A DNA stretch of 48,582 nucleotides from an archaeon CG10_big_fil_rev_8_21_14_0_10_43_11. GTDB lineage: Archaea; Nanobdellota; Nanobdellia; PEZQ01. The stretch is taken from positions 178,112 through 226,693 of the forward strand of contig PEZQ01000003.1 of the NCBI GenBank assembly GCA_002763265.1, in the 5' to 3' direction. The notes under the pieces were generated by a model. The model made no database searches. It was given only the letters and a program-made list of their open reading frames with translations, and was not told the origin of the DNA. The translations under genes and the position numbers were made by a program. Of the stretch, positions 15,910 to 24,106 are shown piece by piece. Each line of letters starts with the position of its first letter. Position 1 is the first letter of the stretch.

Positions 15910-16356
15910 TTATTTCTTTGCAGGCTTAGCTGCTTTTTTTGCAGGCGCTTTCTTTTTTGGAGCGGACTTCTTTGGCGCTGCTTCTTTTTTTTCAGCTTTT
16001 GGCTCAGCTTTTTTTGGAGCGGTTTTTTTCTTGACTTTCTTTTCAGCCGTTTTCATGGCACGTTTTGCAACGGGTTTTTCGCCCGGCGTTTTTGATTTCT
16101 TCTCGCTTGCTTTTTTAGCAAGAGCGTCAGGAAGAAGACCTGCTGCAACCAATTTGTCAAGCACTTCTTTTTTCTCAGCTTTTGGCTTTATCTCAATAAT
16201 TTTTGAGGTTGGCTCAAGATGGTTTTTATTGCATTTTCTTCGCTTAACCACGCCATCAATAAGCACAAAGGTATCATCAACATGGTCAACAATGACCGCA
16301 ATACTGCCCGCTTCTCTGCCAGCAATTTTTACACACACTCTTCCAATATTCATCAT
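15910..16356 (-). CDS. rpl14e: Ribosomal protein eL14 with long Lys/Ala tail
   Basis: Large-subunit protein of archaea and eukaryotes. The SH3-like core (IGRVCVKIAGREAGSIAVIVD, in pieces, then RRKCNKNHLEPT) covers residues 1-75. The remaining roughly 70 residues are Lys/Ala/Pro/Glu repeats ending in KKAAKPAKK, far longer than usual for an archaeal eL14 (about 80-95 residues in all). It overlaps eL34 by four bases (ATGA) at the end of the secY operon. Confidence 0.92.
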   Translation of the reverse strand: MMNIGRVCVKIAGREAGSIAVIVDHVDDTFVLIDGVVKRRKCNKNHLEPTSKIIEIKPKAEKKEVLDKLVAAGLLPDALAKKASEKKSKTPGEKPVAKRAMKTAEKKVKKKTAPKKAEPKAEKKEAAPKKSAPKKKAPAKKAAKPAKK

Positions 16357-16625
16357 GCAAACATCACTCTTGCTTCTTTTCGAATTGATTCACGAGAACA
16401 CGAACTGCAAAGCATGCCACCATACTTTCTTGAAACCGTGCGCGCGGACTTGTTTAAATTGCTAAACCGAATTGGTTTTTCACGCGCAATGCCATGCAAT
16501 TCACTGCCGCATTCTGCGCACACAATCTTACCAGGAAGCTCTTTTTTAAAAGAGAGCCGGGACTCACCGCTAGGAACACGCTTTTTTACGCGTTTTAGAC
16601 TTCTGCTTCTTTGTGCTCGTCTCAT
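16353..16625 (-). CDS. rpl34e: Ribosomal protein eL34
   Basis: Zinc-binding large-subunit protein of archaea and eukaryotes. The Arg/Lys-rich N-terminus (MRRAQRSRSLKRVKKR) is followed by two knuckles, C36-x2-C39 (CAEC) and C73-x2-C76 (CSSC). The 90-residue length is normal. It lies between the EMC3-like gene and eL14, the standard archaeal neighbourhood, with the usual cmk gene missing between eL34 and eL14. Confidence 0.93.
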   Translation of the reverse strand: MRRAQRSRSLKRVKKRVPSGESRLSFKKELPGKIVCAECGSELHGIAREKPIRFSNLNKSARTVSRKYGGMLCSSCSRESIRKEARVMFA

Positions 16626-16649
16626 GAATTATCACGAATCTTTTTTTGA

Positions 16650-17099
16650 TTATATGCTCACACCCATCTTCTTTCGAATCACCATTGAGGCGATAATTGA
16701 GATGAAGATGTAGGTAAGCAACCACCCCACATCAGGACCGATAATGGGGTATGATTTCTCAAACACCAAAAGAGTGAATCCTTTAAAAAGGTTGCTGATA
16801 AAGGGAAATGACACGATAAATAAGGCACTTGACGCGAGCATAGGCTTGAGCGTGTACTGAAACTTGCTTTGGCTCAGTGAGAGGATTTCTGACTGCGCTT
16901 TGAGCTTAGCATCAGAATCAGTCAATTCTTTGATGCCTTTTTGCAACTCCTTAATTGTTGCGTTAATTTCTTGAAGTTTGCCTTGATTTGAGAACTTTTT
17001 GTAAATAAACTGGCTTGCAATGTTGAGAAGAATTGCAAATATGATAATGCCCCCAAGCTGGAGAAATTCTCGTGCTGTATGAACCATTAATTGTACCAT
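16650..17099 (-). CDS. EMC3/DUF106 (archaeal YidC/Oxa1-like insertase)
   Basis: Oxa1-superfamily membrane insertase of the DUF106/EMC3 (Ylp1) group. Three membrane helices lie at about 14-33, 87-108 and 125-145. Between helices 1 and 2 there is a charged coiled-coil hairpin (KLQEINATIKELQKGIKELT, 41-60), as in the archaeal family. It probably helps SecYEG-delivered or short membrane proteins fold. It lies seven bases after secY, which supports a joint role. The 149-residue length is slightly short. Confidence 0.85.
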   Translation of the reverse strand: MVQLMVHTAREFLQLGGIIIFAILLNIASQFIYKKFSNQGKLQEINATIKELQKGIKELTDSDAKLKAQSEILSLSQSKFQYTLKPMLASSALFIVSFPFISNLFKGFTLLVFEKSYPIIGPDVGWLLTYIFISIIASMVIRKKMGVSI

Positions 17100-17106
17100 T
17101 CTACTA

Positions 17107-18471
17107 TCACTTCAACAGTTTTCTTATAAGAGGGTTTGCATCCTCCATACTCTCGCGAGAGATTTGCTCGTACATGCCATAAACAATCATAACAGACAGC
17201 AAAATACCCGTTCCCCGAGAGAGTGCGCCAAGCAAGTCTGCAACAGCAGCAAGAATACCCACACTCAAACCCCCAAGCACGGTAAGCGGCGTGATGTAGC
17301 GCGCAAGCATGCGCGTAATAATACGCTTGTCGCGCCTGAAGCCAGGAATTTGCAGGTTAGATGACAAGATTTGGTCAGCAACGGTTCCGGGGTCTTGATT
17401 TCCTATCATCACCCACAATATGGAAAAGAACATGGCACCAAAACTCATCATAAACAAGTACACACCAAATGAGATGAAATCACTTACTTCAGGAGCAAGA
17501 ATAATTTTTCGCAGCGTAGGCGGATTCATATATTTAACAAGACCGCTTGCTGCAACCATTTGCCCATCACTTGAAGGCTCGAACGAACCGAGAAGGGGAA
17601 TACCAAGGTTAAACATCATCAAACCCCAAAACTGCATGCTTGCAATAAGCGCAGCTACAAGAATAACTGGAATGTTACTTGTGTAAATGAATTTAAGCGG
17701 CCACTTAATGCTGTGGCCCCGCACCCTTCCAAAGCTCAGCGGTATCTCTACCTTGGTTGCCTGCAAATACACAGACAAGCCAAAAACAACAATAGTTGCT
17801 ACAATCGAAACAAGAGGCCAGAGCACGGCTTCAAGCTGTCCTTGCAAGAACAACGCAAGCACTTTCCAGACTTGGCCTGTTGGCAGGCTTGGGTTGGTGG
17901 GGTCAGGAAGCGGGCTCAAACCGTTTGCAAAGATTTGGGCAGACACGCCTGCTGCAATAAACAAGCTGATGCCAGAACCCACGCCATACTTGCTTACCAG
18001 CTCATCTAAGTAGAGCACGACAAGGCCTGCAACAATAAGCTGCACAATCATAAGCATAATAGTAAACGGCGAGCCGTCAGCAGACGGGAGCGCGCCACTC
18101 ATCACGTAGAGCGCGTTTTCAAAAACAATAAACACAATGCCAAACACTTTTTGCAATCCCTGAAACTTTGCTTTTCCTTCAGGCGTTGACGTATCTATTT
18201 TAAACACGCCTGCGCCCTGCAAGAGCTGGAGGATGATGCTTGCCGTCACGATTGGCCCAATACCAAGAGACAGGAGCGAGCCAAAATTTGCCGCAAGCAG
18301 GATAGCAAGCGTTTCAAACTGGCTTTTATATGCAGGGCTCAAACCGTAAATAGGAATTGAACCAAGAATAAAATAAATCACAAGCGCCGCTAGAGTCCAC
18401 ATCAACTTTGAGTTAAGATTGATTCTGCCCGTTGGAGCTTTGATTTCTGGCAGGTTTGAAAGCCAACTCAT
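17107..18471 (-). CDS. secY: Preprotein translocase subunit SecY
   Basis: Central channel of the Sec translocon, with ten membrane helices over 454 residues. Helix 2/plug region ILLAANFGSLLSLGIGPIVTASIILQLL (read in pieces) and FGGLI-type loops fit Sec61-alpha/SecY. The cytoplasmic loop FRRDKRIITRMLARYITPLT, used for ribosome binding, is present. ATG 18471 is chosen over TTG 18477 because GTTTAAAAAG (18496-18505) lies about 29 nt upstream. It heads an operon with EMC3, eL34 and eL14. The adenylate kinase gene that usually follows archaeal secY is absent. Confidence 0.96.
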   Translation of the reverse strand: MSWLSNLPEIKAPTGRINLNSKLMWTLAALVIYFILGSIPIYGLSPAYKSQFETLAILLAANFGSLLSLGIGPIVTASIILQLLQGAGVFKIDTSTPEGKAKFQGLQKVFGIVFIVFENALYVMSGALPSADGSPFTIMLMIVQLIVAGLVVLYLDELVSKYGVGSGISLFIAAGVSAQIFANGLSPLPDPTNPSLPTGQVWKVLALFLQGQLEAVLWPLVSIVATIVVFGLSVYLQATKVEIPLSFGRVRGHSIKWPLKFIYTSNIPVILVAALIASMQFWGLMMFNLGIPLLGSFEPSSDGQMVAASGLVKYMNPPTLRKIILAPEVSDFISFGVYLFMMSFGAMFFSILWVMIGNQDPGTVADQILSSNLQIPGFRRDKRIITRMLARYITPLTVLGGLSVGILAAVADLLGALSRGTGILLSVMIVYGMYEQISRESMEDANPLIRKLLK

Positions 18472-18495
18472 AACCAAAGTTCTAAAATGTCAAGC

Positions 18496-18505
18496 GTTTA
18501 AAAAG
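18496..18505 (-). promoter_or_regulatory. TATA-like box of the secY operon
   Basis: On the minus strand this reads CTTTTTAAAC, preceded by AAAGC, about 29 nt before the secY ATG at 18471. It separates the secY operon from the ribosomal operon upstream. Confidence 0.5.
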
Positions 18506-18516
18506 GCTTTGTTCTG

Positions 18517-19158
18517 CTAAACACTCCGCTTGTGAAATACCAATTTAGGGTGCTTGGCCACATGTTCTGCAAAATGCTCATAAAACGCGAGCACGCTCTT
18601 TTTAACTTCGGGCAAGGCATTAATGTGCGCAACTTGTTCTTGCACGCGCACGATTTTTTGCGCGCTAAAACCTATTCTTTTAAGCGTCTTTGCGGTATGT
18701 TTTGTTCTAAAAATGTCTTGTGTTGCGCTATGCCATTGTGTGAGAATATTCTCGCGAATGCCAAACGCGCGCTCTCCTGCAACTACCGTATCAAGATAGT
18801 GAATAAATGGCGTCCAGTCCAGTATCTTGCTGTGGAGAATTAAGTCTTCAGCAATTTTAAAACTCCCCGAGTACGTGCGCGGCGTCATGACGCCTTGCGA
18901 CACGTATGCTGATTGCAGGATGCGTATGCGAAGAATGTCCACGTAACTATGAAAATACAAGCCAGCATCAAATGAATCCATTGCCTGAATATGTTTGAAA
19001 TCAACGCTGCGTTTGTGCGTGAAATCGCGCTTGAATCCGGCAAGGTAGCGGATGTCAGGAAGAAGCGTTGCAATGAAAAATTCTTTTTTGTCCTTGTCTG
19101 AAAAATACGTGTCAAATACGCGTGCTGCAAGCACCACGTGCGAGATAGGACCAGCCAT
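18517..19158 (-). CDS. Predicted helical metallo-hydrolase, zinc-dependent phospholipase C-like
   Basis: A 213-residue unknown with scattered conserved-looking His/Asp. The opening AGPISHVVLAARVFD (His7), then FFIATLLPDIRYLAG (Asp35), His48, and GLYFHSYVD (His70, Asp74) resemble the all-helical zinc-dependent phospholipase C-like hydrolases. That assignment is an inference. There is no signal peptide. It interrupts the usual uL15-secY junction and has its own TATA-like box (CTTTTTTATT, about 30 nt upstream). It may share read-through from the ribosomal operon. Confidence 0.6.
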   Translation of the reverse strand: MAGPISHVVLAARVFDTYFSDKDKKEFFIATLLPDIRYLAGFKRDFTHKRSVDFKHIQAMDSFDAGLYFHSYVDILRIRILQSAYVSQGVMTPRTYSGSFKIAEDLILHSKILDWTPFIHYLDTVVAGERAFGIRENILTQWHSATQDIFRTKHTAKTLKRIGFSAQKIVRVQEQVAHINALPEVKKSVLAFYEHFAEHVAKHPKLVFHKRSV

Positions 19159-19191
19159 GCATACTTAGAGCAAGACGGGAATAAAAAAGGT

Positions 19192-19581
19192 TTACTCTTC
19201 TTTAGCGCGCGGGTTTGTTTGCGCGACACTGCCGCCTTTTGCTTCAATTTTTTCAATTGCTTTTTTCGAAGCAACCGTACAGGTCACCGTGAGTTTTGCG
19301 CGCACGCTGCCTGTTCCAAGCAGTTTCGTATGTTTAAGTTCAACTTTGCCGCTTTCTGGAAGGTCGCTGATGTTTTTGATTGCAAGCGGTTTTGTTTTTG
19401 GCTTGAGCCGGTACTTGCCAAGCGTTCCAAGGAATGCCGGCATCTGGTTTTTTTGTTTTCCGCGCTTACCGCGGCCTGCTCTACCAACACCGCCACGGTT
19501 TCCACTACCACGATGCCGCTTTCCGTGTTGTTTGTGCGGAACGCGCGTGTTTGAGAATTTTTTTCGTTTATGTACAACCAT
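19192..19581 (-). CDS. rpl15: Ribosomal protein uL15
   Basis: Last gene of the S10-spc operon. The basic, Gly-rich N-terminus (HGKRHRGSGNRGGVGRAGRG) and the ending KKAIEKIEAKGG are typical. Length is 129 residues from ATG 19581. A GTG at 19593, overlapping the uL30 stop, would add four residues. A T-rich run just past the stop on the minus strand (19186-19191) may end the transcript. Confidence 0.94.
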   Translation of the reverse strand: MVVHKRKKFSNTRVPHKQHGKRHRGSGNRGGVGRAGRGKRGKQKNQMPAFLGTLGKYRLKPKTKPLAIKNISDLPESGKVELKHTKLLGTGSVRAKLTVTCTVASKKAIEKIEAKGGSVAQTNPRAKEE

Positions 19582-19589
19582 GGTAGTGT

Positions 19590-20018
19590 TCACATCATTC
19601 GTTTGAGTAAATCATTAATAGCTTCGCCCCGATCACCAAGGTCCCCGCGAGGATAGTGTTTTTTCGTGTCTTTAAGTCCTTTTCGAGCGGGTCTGAGACG
19701 AAACAGGGGTTTGATGCCTGCTTGTTTGAGCGTTTTTCCTTCTTTAAGGGATTTGAGCACGTCATCAACTTCTTTTGCTGAAAGCTTTTTGTCGCCGACT
19801 TTTCGTCCGCGTTTTGCAATCAATTCCTTGAGAGTTTCTTCATGCACATCACCATACGTAGCGTAGTCGCGAACGCGCTTTAACATGCCGCGCAAAGACG
19901 GCGAATCATTTACAAGCGAACAGTGATTAACGCGCGTGAGGTTGAGTGACTTAAGCGCGTATTCTACATCCGTGCTCGTGTTCACGCTTCCTCTTAGACG
20001 AATTATTGCAAGGGTCAT
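19590..20018 (-). CDS. rpl30: Ribosomal protein uL30
   Basis: Large-subunit protein. N-terminal LAIIRLRGSVNTS and LNLTRVNHCSLVND are the core. The extended C-terminal part with FRLRPARKG and KHYPRGDLGDRG is archaeal in type (142 residues against about 60 in bacteria). It overlaps uS5 by four bases. Confidence 0.95.
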   Translation of the reverse strand: MTLAIIRLRGSVNTSTDVEYALKSLNLTRVNHCSLVNDSPSLRGMLKRVRDYATYGDVHEETLKELIAKRGRKVGDKKLSAKEVDDVLKSLKEGKTLKQAGIKPLFRLRPARKGLKDTKKHYPRGDLGDRGEAINDLLKRMM

Positions 20019-20755
20019 GTTCTCATCTCTCGTGTTTGCTTAAGCGCTTTGAATGCAGCTTTTACTAAGTTGATTCGCGTTTGAGTTTGTCCGCTTGTAA
20101 TGCTCCACGCATCCTTGAATCCAGCCATGCGAAGCAATTGTTTTGATGAATCATCAACAGCAAGACCTGTGCCTTTTGCTGCAGGAATAAATGTGAGACG
20201 AACGCTTCCTTCTTTTCCGCTTACTTTAAACGGGAATGAGTGCGGTTCGTCAACTGTTGACTCCCATGAGCCTGAACCTTTGAGTACTTTGATAATGCTC
20301 ATTTTTGCGCTTCGCTCCGCTTTTGTGCGTGCAGGAACGGTTTCTCCTGATGAACCCCATCCAAGGCCAACAAATCCTTCTTCAGGGCTGCCAACAACGC
20401 ACATAGCAGTGAATTTGATTTTGTTTCCTTCAGCAGTTTTTTTCTGGGTTACGCGATAAATTCTTCGCTTACCCCCACCGAATTTTCCTTTGGACTGACC
20501 AATATTAATAAAATCAACTTGTACGTTTGGAACAAGAAAATCAACGATTTCAGGTTCAGTAATGCGCAAACCTGCTTTGAGAATGTCATTGAGTGATTCA
20601 AATTCTCCTGCCTTTACACGTCGTCCTAAATCCGTCTTTGGCTTCCATTCTTCTTTTGGCATTTCTTCACGTCGAGGACGTCTCGCACCCTGACGATTAT
20701 CCCGCTTTTGACCGGGTCGCGCGTTTCTTCGTTGACGTGAGGGTTGTGGATTCAT
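20015..20755 (-). CDS. rps5: Ribosomal protein uS5
   Basis: Small-subunit protein involved in decoding accuracy. The double-stranded RNA-binding domain (VDFINIGQSKGKFGGGKRRI, 80-99) and the C-terminal domain (AKGTGLAVDDSSKQLLRMAG) are intact. It has an Arg-rich N-terminal extension of about 30 residues (SRQRRNARPGQKRDNRQGAR). Length 246. Confidence 0.95.
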   Translation of the reverse strand: MNPQPSRQRRNARPGQKRDNRQGARRPRREEMPKEEWKPKTDLGRRVKAGEFESLNDILKAGLRITEPEIVDFLVPNVQVDFINIGQSKGKFGGGKRRIYRVTQKKTAEGNKIKFTAMCVVGSPEEGFVGLGWGSSGETVPARTKAERSAKMSIIKVLKGSGSWESTVDEPHSFPFKVSGKEGSVRLTFIPAAKGTGLAVDDSSKQLLRMAGFKDAWSITSGQTQTRINLVKAAFKALKQTREMRT

Positions 20756-20761
20756 GTAGTA

Positions 20762-21331
20762 TCACTTTTTTGCCGGCTTTTGTGCTGTTTTTTTTGCTGG
20801 CTTTGCTGCTTTTTTAACCGGTTGTTCCTTTTTAACTCTTTTTGCAGCACCCGACTCAATACGTGCTCTTACGCGTGCAATCTGCTTTGCAACAGATTCC
20901 TGCAGGTGCGCGCCACTGATGCGCTCATCAGAAGGAAGCGTGTCAGGACTGTGTGCAACGCTTACTCCCGTATCAAGCACGCCTTTGAGAACAGCAAACA
21001 TGCGCTGGTTTGGATGGCTTATGCCTGAGTCAAGCACTGCTTGTTTTACTGGCGATTGTTTTCCTGCAAGCAAGCCGGTAAGATATGCTGCAGGAACGTT
21101 TTTTGTTGAACCTTTCCAGCCATGGCTTTTTAGCATGTCTGAACTGGTTGTGAGAAGGACTTTGTCGCCTGCGTGTTCGTATGCAACAAACTGGACGATA
21201 ACACGCGTGTTTGTGATTCTTACCACTAATCGTGGCATGCCGCTTTTGAGAAGTCCAAGACGTCTTTTATAGTTAGTCTTGCCTTCAATTCTTCGACGAA
21301 ATTTTACTGCGTAAGTTGCATTTTTTGCCAT
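20762..21331 (-). CDS. rpl18: Ribosomal protein uL18 with Lys/Ala tail
   Basis: 5S rRNA-binding protein. The core is archaeal in type (FRRRIEGKTNYKRRLGLLKS, then RLVVRITNTRVIVQ). The C-terminal roughly 30 residues form a Lys/Ala/Pro-rich tail ending in KKTAQKPAKK. ATG 21331 is preferred; GTG 21343 overlaps the eL19 stop. Length 189. Confidence 0.94.
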   Translation of the reverse strand: MAKNATYAVKFRRRIEGKTNYKRRLGLLKSGMPRLVVRITNTRVIVQFVAYEHAGDKVLLTTSSDMLKSHGWKGSTKNVPAAYLTGLLAGKQSPVKQAVLDSGISHPNQRMFAVLKGVLDTGVSVAHSPDTLPSDERISGAHLQESVAKQIARVRARIESGAAKRVKKEQPVKKAAKPAKKTAQKPAKK

Positions 21332-21339
21332 AGTGGGGT

Positions 21340-21807
21340 TCACTTCTTTTGTTTTACAAACAAATCATTATCTCCTAAATACGTTTTAATGTGCGCTCGG
21401 CTTCGGAAAAATCCGCCTTTGACAAGCGAGTACATTTTAGTAAATGTCTTGTTTGTGACTTTTTTGTTTCCTTTAAGGGTTTTTAGGAGGTCTCGCTGCG
21501 CGCGCGCTTTAATTATCCATGCCCGTTTCTTTGGTGTTCGTGATGTTGCTCGCCCGCGTTTTGTTCCAGGACCGCTTCGTCGGCCTTTCTTTTTTTGCGT
21601 GTTTTTGATTTTGATTCGTCCTCGCGAGGTTCCTTTTACGGTTGCGCAACTAATAAGACCTTTAACAATGAGTCGCTTCACGTCTTCACGCGTGATTGCT
21701 TGTTTGAGCTCTTCAGCGTGTTCTTTGTTATCACTGATTTTAATGCGATTCCTGCCAACGTCAAGAATCTCGGCTGCCATTCGTTTTTGAGCGCTTAAAT
21801 CAGTCAT
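21340..21807 (-). CDS. rpl19e: Ribosomal protein eL19
   Basis: Archaeal/eukaryotic large-subunit protein, 155 residues. QKRMAAEILDVGRNRIKI at the N-terminus and RGRATSRTPKKRAWI in the basic middle helix are family hallmarks. It sits between eL32 and uL18 in standard archaeal order. Confidence 0.95.
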   Translation of the reverse strand: MTDLSAQKRMAAEILDVGRNRIKISDNKEHAEELKQAITREDVKRLIVKGLISCATVKGTSRGRIKIKNTQKKKGRRSGPGTKRGRATSRTPKKRAWIIKARAQRDLLKTLKGNKKVTNKTFTKMYSLVKGGFFRSRAHIKTYLGDNDLFVKQKK

Positions 21808-21811
21808 TTAG

Positions 21812-22447
21812 TTACACACCCTGAAGTCCTTTTGTTTTTTCTTTTTGAAAGTCCTGTTGTTTTACATGTTTTTGCTTAGGAGCTTTCTTTTTGCTTCCTT
21901 CCATCATTTCAAGCTTTTTGATATCGTCTTTTTTCTCTTCTTTTTTCGTGTCTGCGCCTTCTTTTGCTTTCTTTTCTTCTTTTTCTTCTTTGCGCTTTTG
22001 CTTTTGTGCACGTGCTTTTACAAACGCGCTTCTTTTATCTTTACGGGCTTTGAGCGTTTCTTCAAGCGTTTTGAGGAAGTCTTGAGCCTTAAAATTGAGG
22101 ATGCGGATTTTTTTCTCCACTGCTCTGCGCGCAATTACTTCTTTTGAGCGAAGACCCAGCTTTGAGGAGAGACGAACCACTACATCGCCGTCCACGCGTT
22201 CAAACTCGCCAATTGAGTTCACATACACTTCGGGTTTTCCGCATGCATGCAGTCCGCGCACGCTCTTAGGGCTTGCATAGCCAACTTTTGGTGAGAATTT
22301 CTTTCCCCTTTTTCCAACGCGCTGGCCTCGGCCGTACCCGTCTGATTTTTTGTAGCCATTTCGTGAGAGTCGTTTTCTCTTGTGGCTTTCTTGGTGCGTG
22401 AAAACGGGTTTTCTTCGTTTCATTACGCGTCTAATTCTCAAACTCAT
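21812..22447 (-). CDS. rpl32e: Ribosomal protein eL32 with charged coiled-coil extension
   Basis: The core (FTHQESHKRKRLSRNGYKKS, then SPKSVRGLHACGKPEVYV) covers residues 1-125. Beyond it lies an 80-residue Lys/Glu-rich extension (EEKEEKKAKEGADTKKEEKK and more), probably a solvent-exposed helix. Other archaeal eL32 proteins of this type mostly carry variable extensions at the other end. It overlaps uL6 by four bases. Length 211. Confidence 0.93.
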   Translation of the reverse strand: MSLRIRRVMKRRKPVFTHQESHKRKRLSRNGYKKSDGYGRGQRVGKRGKKFSPKVGYASPKSVRGLHACGKPEVYVNSIGEFERVDGDVVVRLSSKLGLRSKEVIARRAVEKKIRILNFKAQDFLKTLEETLKARKDKRSAFVKARAQKQKRKEEKEEKKAKEGADTKKEEKKDDIKKLEMMEGSKKKAPKQKHVKQQDFQKEKTKGLQGV

Positions 22448-22974
22448 AGCACTCTACCTGCCTTAACGGTTATGTAAATACCATCTTGAAAGCGTCTGCG
22501 ATCATGAAGCGTAAGACGAGTTGATTGTTCAATGTTTGCTGCTGTTTGTCCTGCTGCTTCCTTATCAGGAGAGCGTACGGTGATGATATTTCCTTGAATA
22601 GCAACGTCAACTCCCTCAAACACCGTTGCTTTGCGGGGTTTTCGCTCTCCAAGGAAGTTTTTGACAATGATTTCATTTCCTTGTTTTGAAACGTCCATTG
22701 GAAAGTGTGAACTGCAAATCTTAAGCGTGTACGTGTAGGGTTCTTGCACGCCAGCAATAACGTTTTTCGCGTGAGATTTGAAGGTTTTGAGAATTTTTTT
22801 GTGGTTTCGCGTTTCTTTTTTTGTTTCAAAAACAAGAACGTTTTCAACCTGTGTGATAGTAAGAAGTGGGTGGCGCATCGGTCGTGAGAGAGTCATGCCT
22901 GCTTTTTTCGCGGTCAGGATGTGGTTTTCGAGTTGCACGTCTACTCCTTGAGGAATAGATAATTCGTCTTTCAT
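22444..22974 (-). CDS. rpl6: Ribosomal protein uL6
   Basis: Two-domain large-subunit protein near the sarcin-ricin loop. LSIPQGVDVQLENHILTAKK opens domain 1. FLGERKPRKATVFEGVDVAI is the conserved linker and start of the second domain's last strands. The C-terminal DRRRFQDGIYITVKAGRVL is lineage-typical. Length 176. Confidence 0.95.
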   Translation of the reverse strand: MKDELSIPQGVDVQLENHILTAKKAGMTLSRPMRHPLLTITQVENVLVFETKKETRNHKKILKTFKSHAKNVIAGVQEPYTYTLKICSSHFPMDVSKQGNEIIVKNFLGERKPRKATVFEGVDVAIQGNIITVRSPDKEAAGQTAANIEQSTRLTLHDRRRFQDGIYITVKAGRVL

Positions 22975-22976
22975 AG

Positions 22977-23369
22977 TTAATACACGTATGCAAGCAACTT
23001 GCCCCCTAATTTTTTTGACTTTGCTTCCTGATGGCTCAACACCCCTTTTGGCGTGGTAAGAATAAGCGAGCCAAAATTTCGTGCAGGAAGAAATCGTTTC
23101 TCATATTTTTCAAAATCAGCGACTTTAACGCTAAATTCCGGCCTAATAGCGTGGCACTTGTTGATTTTCCCAAGTAAATGTACGTTCACGATTTTTCCGC
23201 GCTGGCTTTCAATAATTTCAAACTCGCCGATGTAGTTGAGGTCTTTGAGCTTTTTGAGCACGTCAATAATAAGATTTGAAACAGGAATAAGAGTACACTC
23301 CTTTCTACCAAGTTCTTCGTACATTGTGAGCTGATTGAGTGCATCACTCATAAGGGTCATTCTTGACAT
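22977..23369 (-). CDS. rps8: Ribosomal protein uS8
   Basis: 16S rRNA-binding protein of the central domain, 130 residues. The N-terminal LMSDALNQLTMYEELGRKEC and C-terminal LTTPKGVLSHQEAKSKKLGG match archaeal uS8, which ends in aromatic residues as here (AYVY). Confidence 0.95.
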   Translation of the reverse strand: MSRMTLMSDALNQLTMYEELGRKECTLIPVSNLIIDVLKKLKDLNYIGEFEIIESQRGKIVNVHLLGKINKCHAIRPEFSVKVADFEKYEKRFLPARNFGSLILTTPKGVLSHQEAKSKKLGGKLLAYVY

Positions 23370-23381
23370 GGTAGTTTTTGT

Positions 23382-23612
23382 TCACCCGTATTTTTTGAAT
23401 CCAAGTTCTGGTGCGAGTTCTCTAAAGCATTGACGACACACGTTTAAACCGTATTTACGGTTGTGCGCGCCATAACGCCAGCACACGCGGCAGCGTCGTG
23501 AACCCTTGCCAAACTTTGGTTGTTTTGGTTTGTTGTGTTTGAGGAAGCGTGTTTTCTTTGCTTTGTTGTTTTTCAATTGTTTAAGGATTTTTGTCCACGA
23601 ACCTGATGTCAT
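23382..23612 (-). CDS. rps14: Ribosomal protein uS14 (zinc type)
   Basis: Small-subunit head protein with a C41-x2-C44 and C59-x2-C62 zinc site ([20 protein letters not shown]). The 76 residues include an unusual basic N-terminal extension of about 25 residues compared with the common 50-60 residue archaeal form. It overlaps uL5 by four bases. Confidence 0.95.
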   Translation of the reverse strand: MTSGSWTKILKQLKNNKAKKTRFLKHNKPKQPKFGKGSRRCRVCWRYGAHNRKYGLNVCRQCFRELAPELGFKKYG

Positions 23613-24106
23613 ACAATATTCACCTCAAACGCGGTCTTTACGAAATCAATTGCTTCCTCTTTTTTAATCTTATGTGCTGTGCCAACGTTTGCGTTTGCTA
23701 TTTTTCGTTCTTTTATGCGGTAGCCTCTTCGCTTGAGCGTGACGCACACGTCAAGACCGAAAATACCGACTTCAGGGTCATAGCGAACATCAGGAATATC
23801 AATATAGCTTCGAATGCCAAAAGCAACGTTTCCCTCACGGTCAAACTGTCTCTCGCGCAGTTTCTTGTCATTTGCTTCAAACAATCGCTTGAGTAGCGCA
23901 ACTGCTTTTGCTCCGCGCACCGTCACTTTTGCGCCAATAGGAAGACCGGGTCGAACGTTCCAGGTTGGAATTCTCTTTTTTCCATACGTTTTGACTGCTT
24001 TTTGGTTTGCAATGCGGTCGAGAATAGTAACTGCATGGTTAACTCTATCTCCTGCTTCTCCAACACCAATGTTGAGTGTCACTTTTTCTACGAGCACGTC
24101 TTTCAT
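23609..24106 (-). CDS. rpl5: Ribosomal protein uL5
   Basis: 5S rRNA-binding protein of the central protuberance, 165 residues. [18 protein letters not shown] and [20 protein letters not shown] are diagnostic. It overlaps eS4 and uS14 by four bases each. Confidence 0.95.
   Translation of the reverse strand: MKDVLVEKVTLNIGVGEAGDRVNHAVTILDRIANQKAVKTYGKKRIPTWNVRPGLPIGAKVTVRGAKAVALLKRLFEANDKKLRERQFDREGNVAFGIRSYIDIPDVRYDPEVGIFGLDVCVTLKRRGYRIKERKIANANVGTAHKIKKEEAIDFVKTAFEVNIV

Noticed and set aside
20744-21028. A Phe/Cys/Leu-rich frame opposite uL18
   Set aside because: It is the antisense of a Lys-rich tail, which reads as Phe/Leu/Cys on the other strand.
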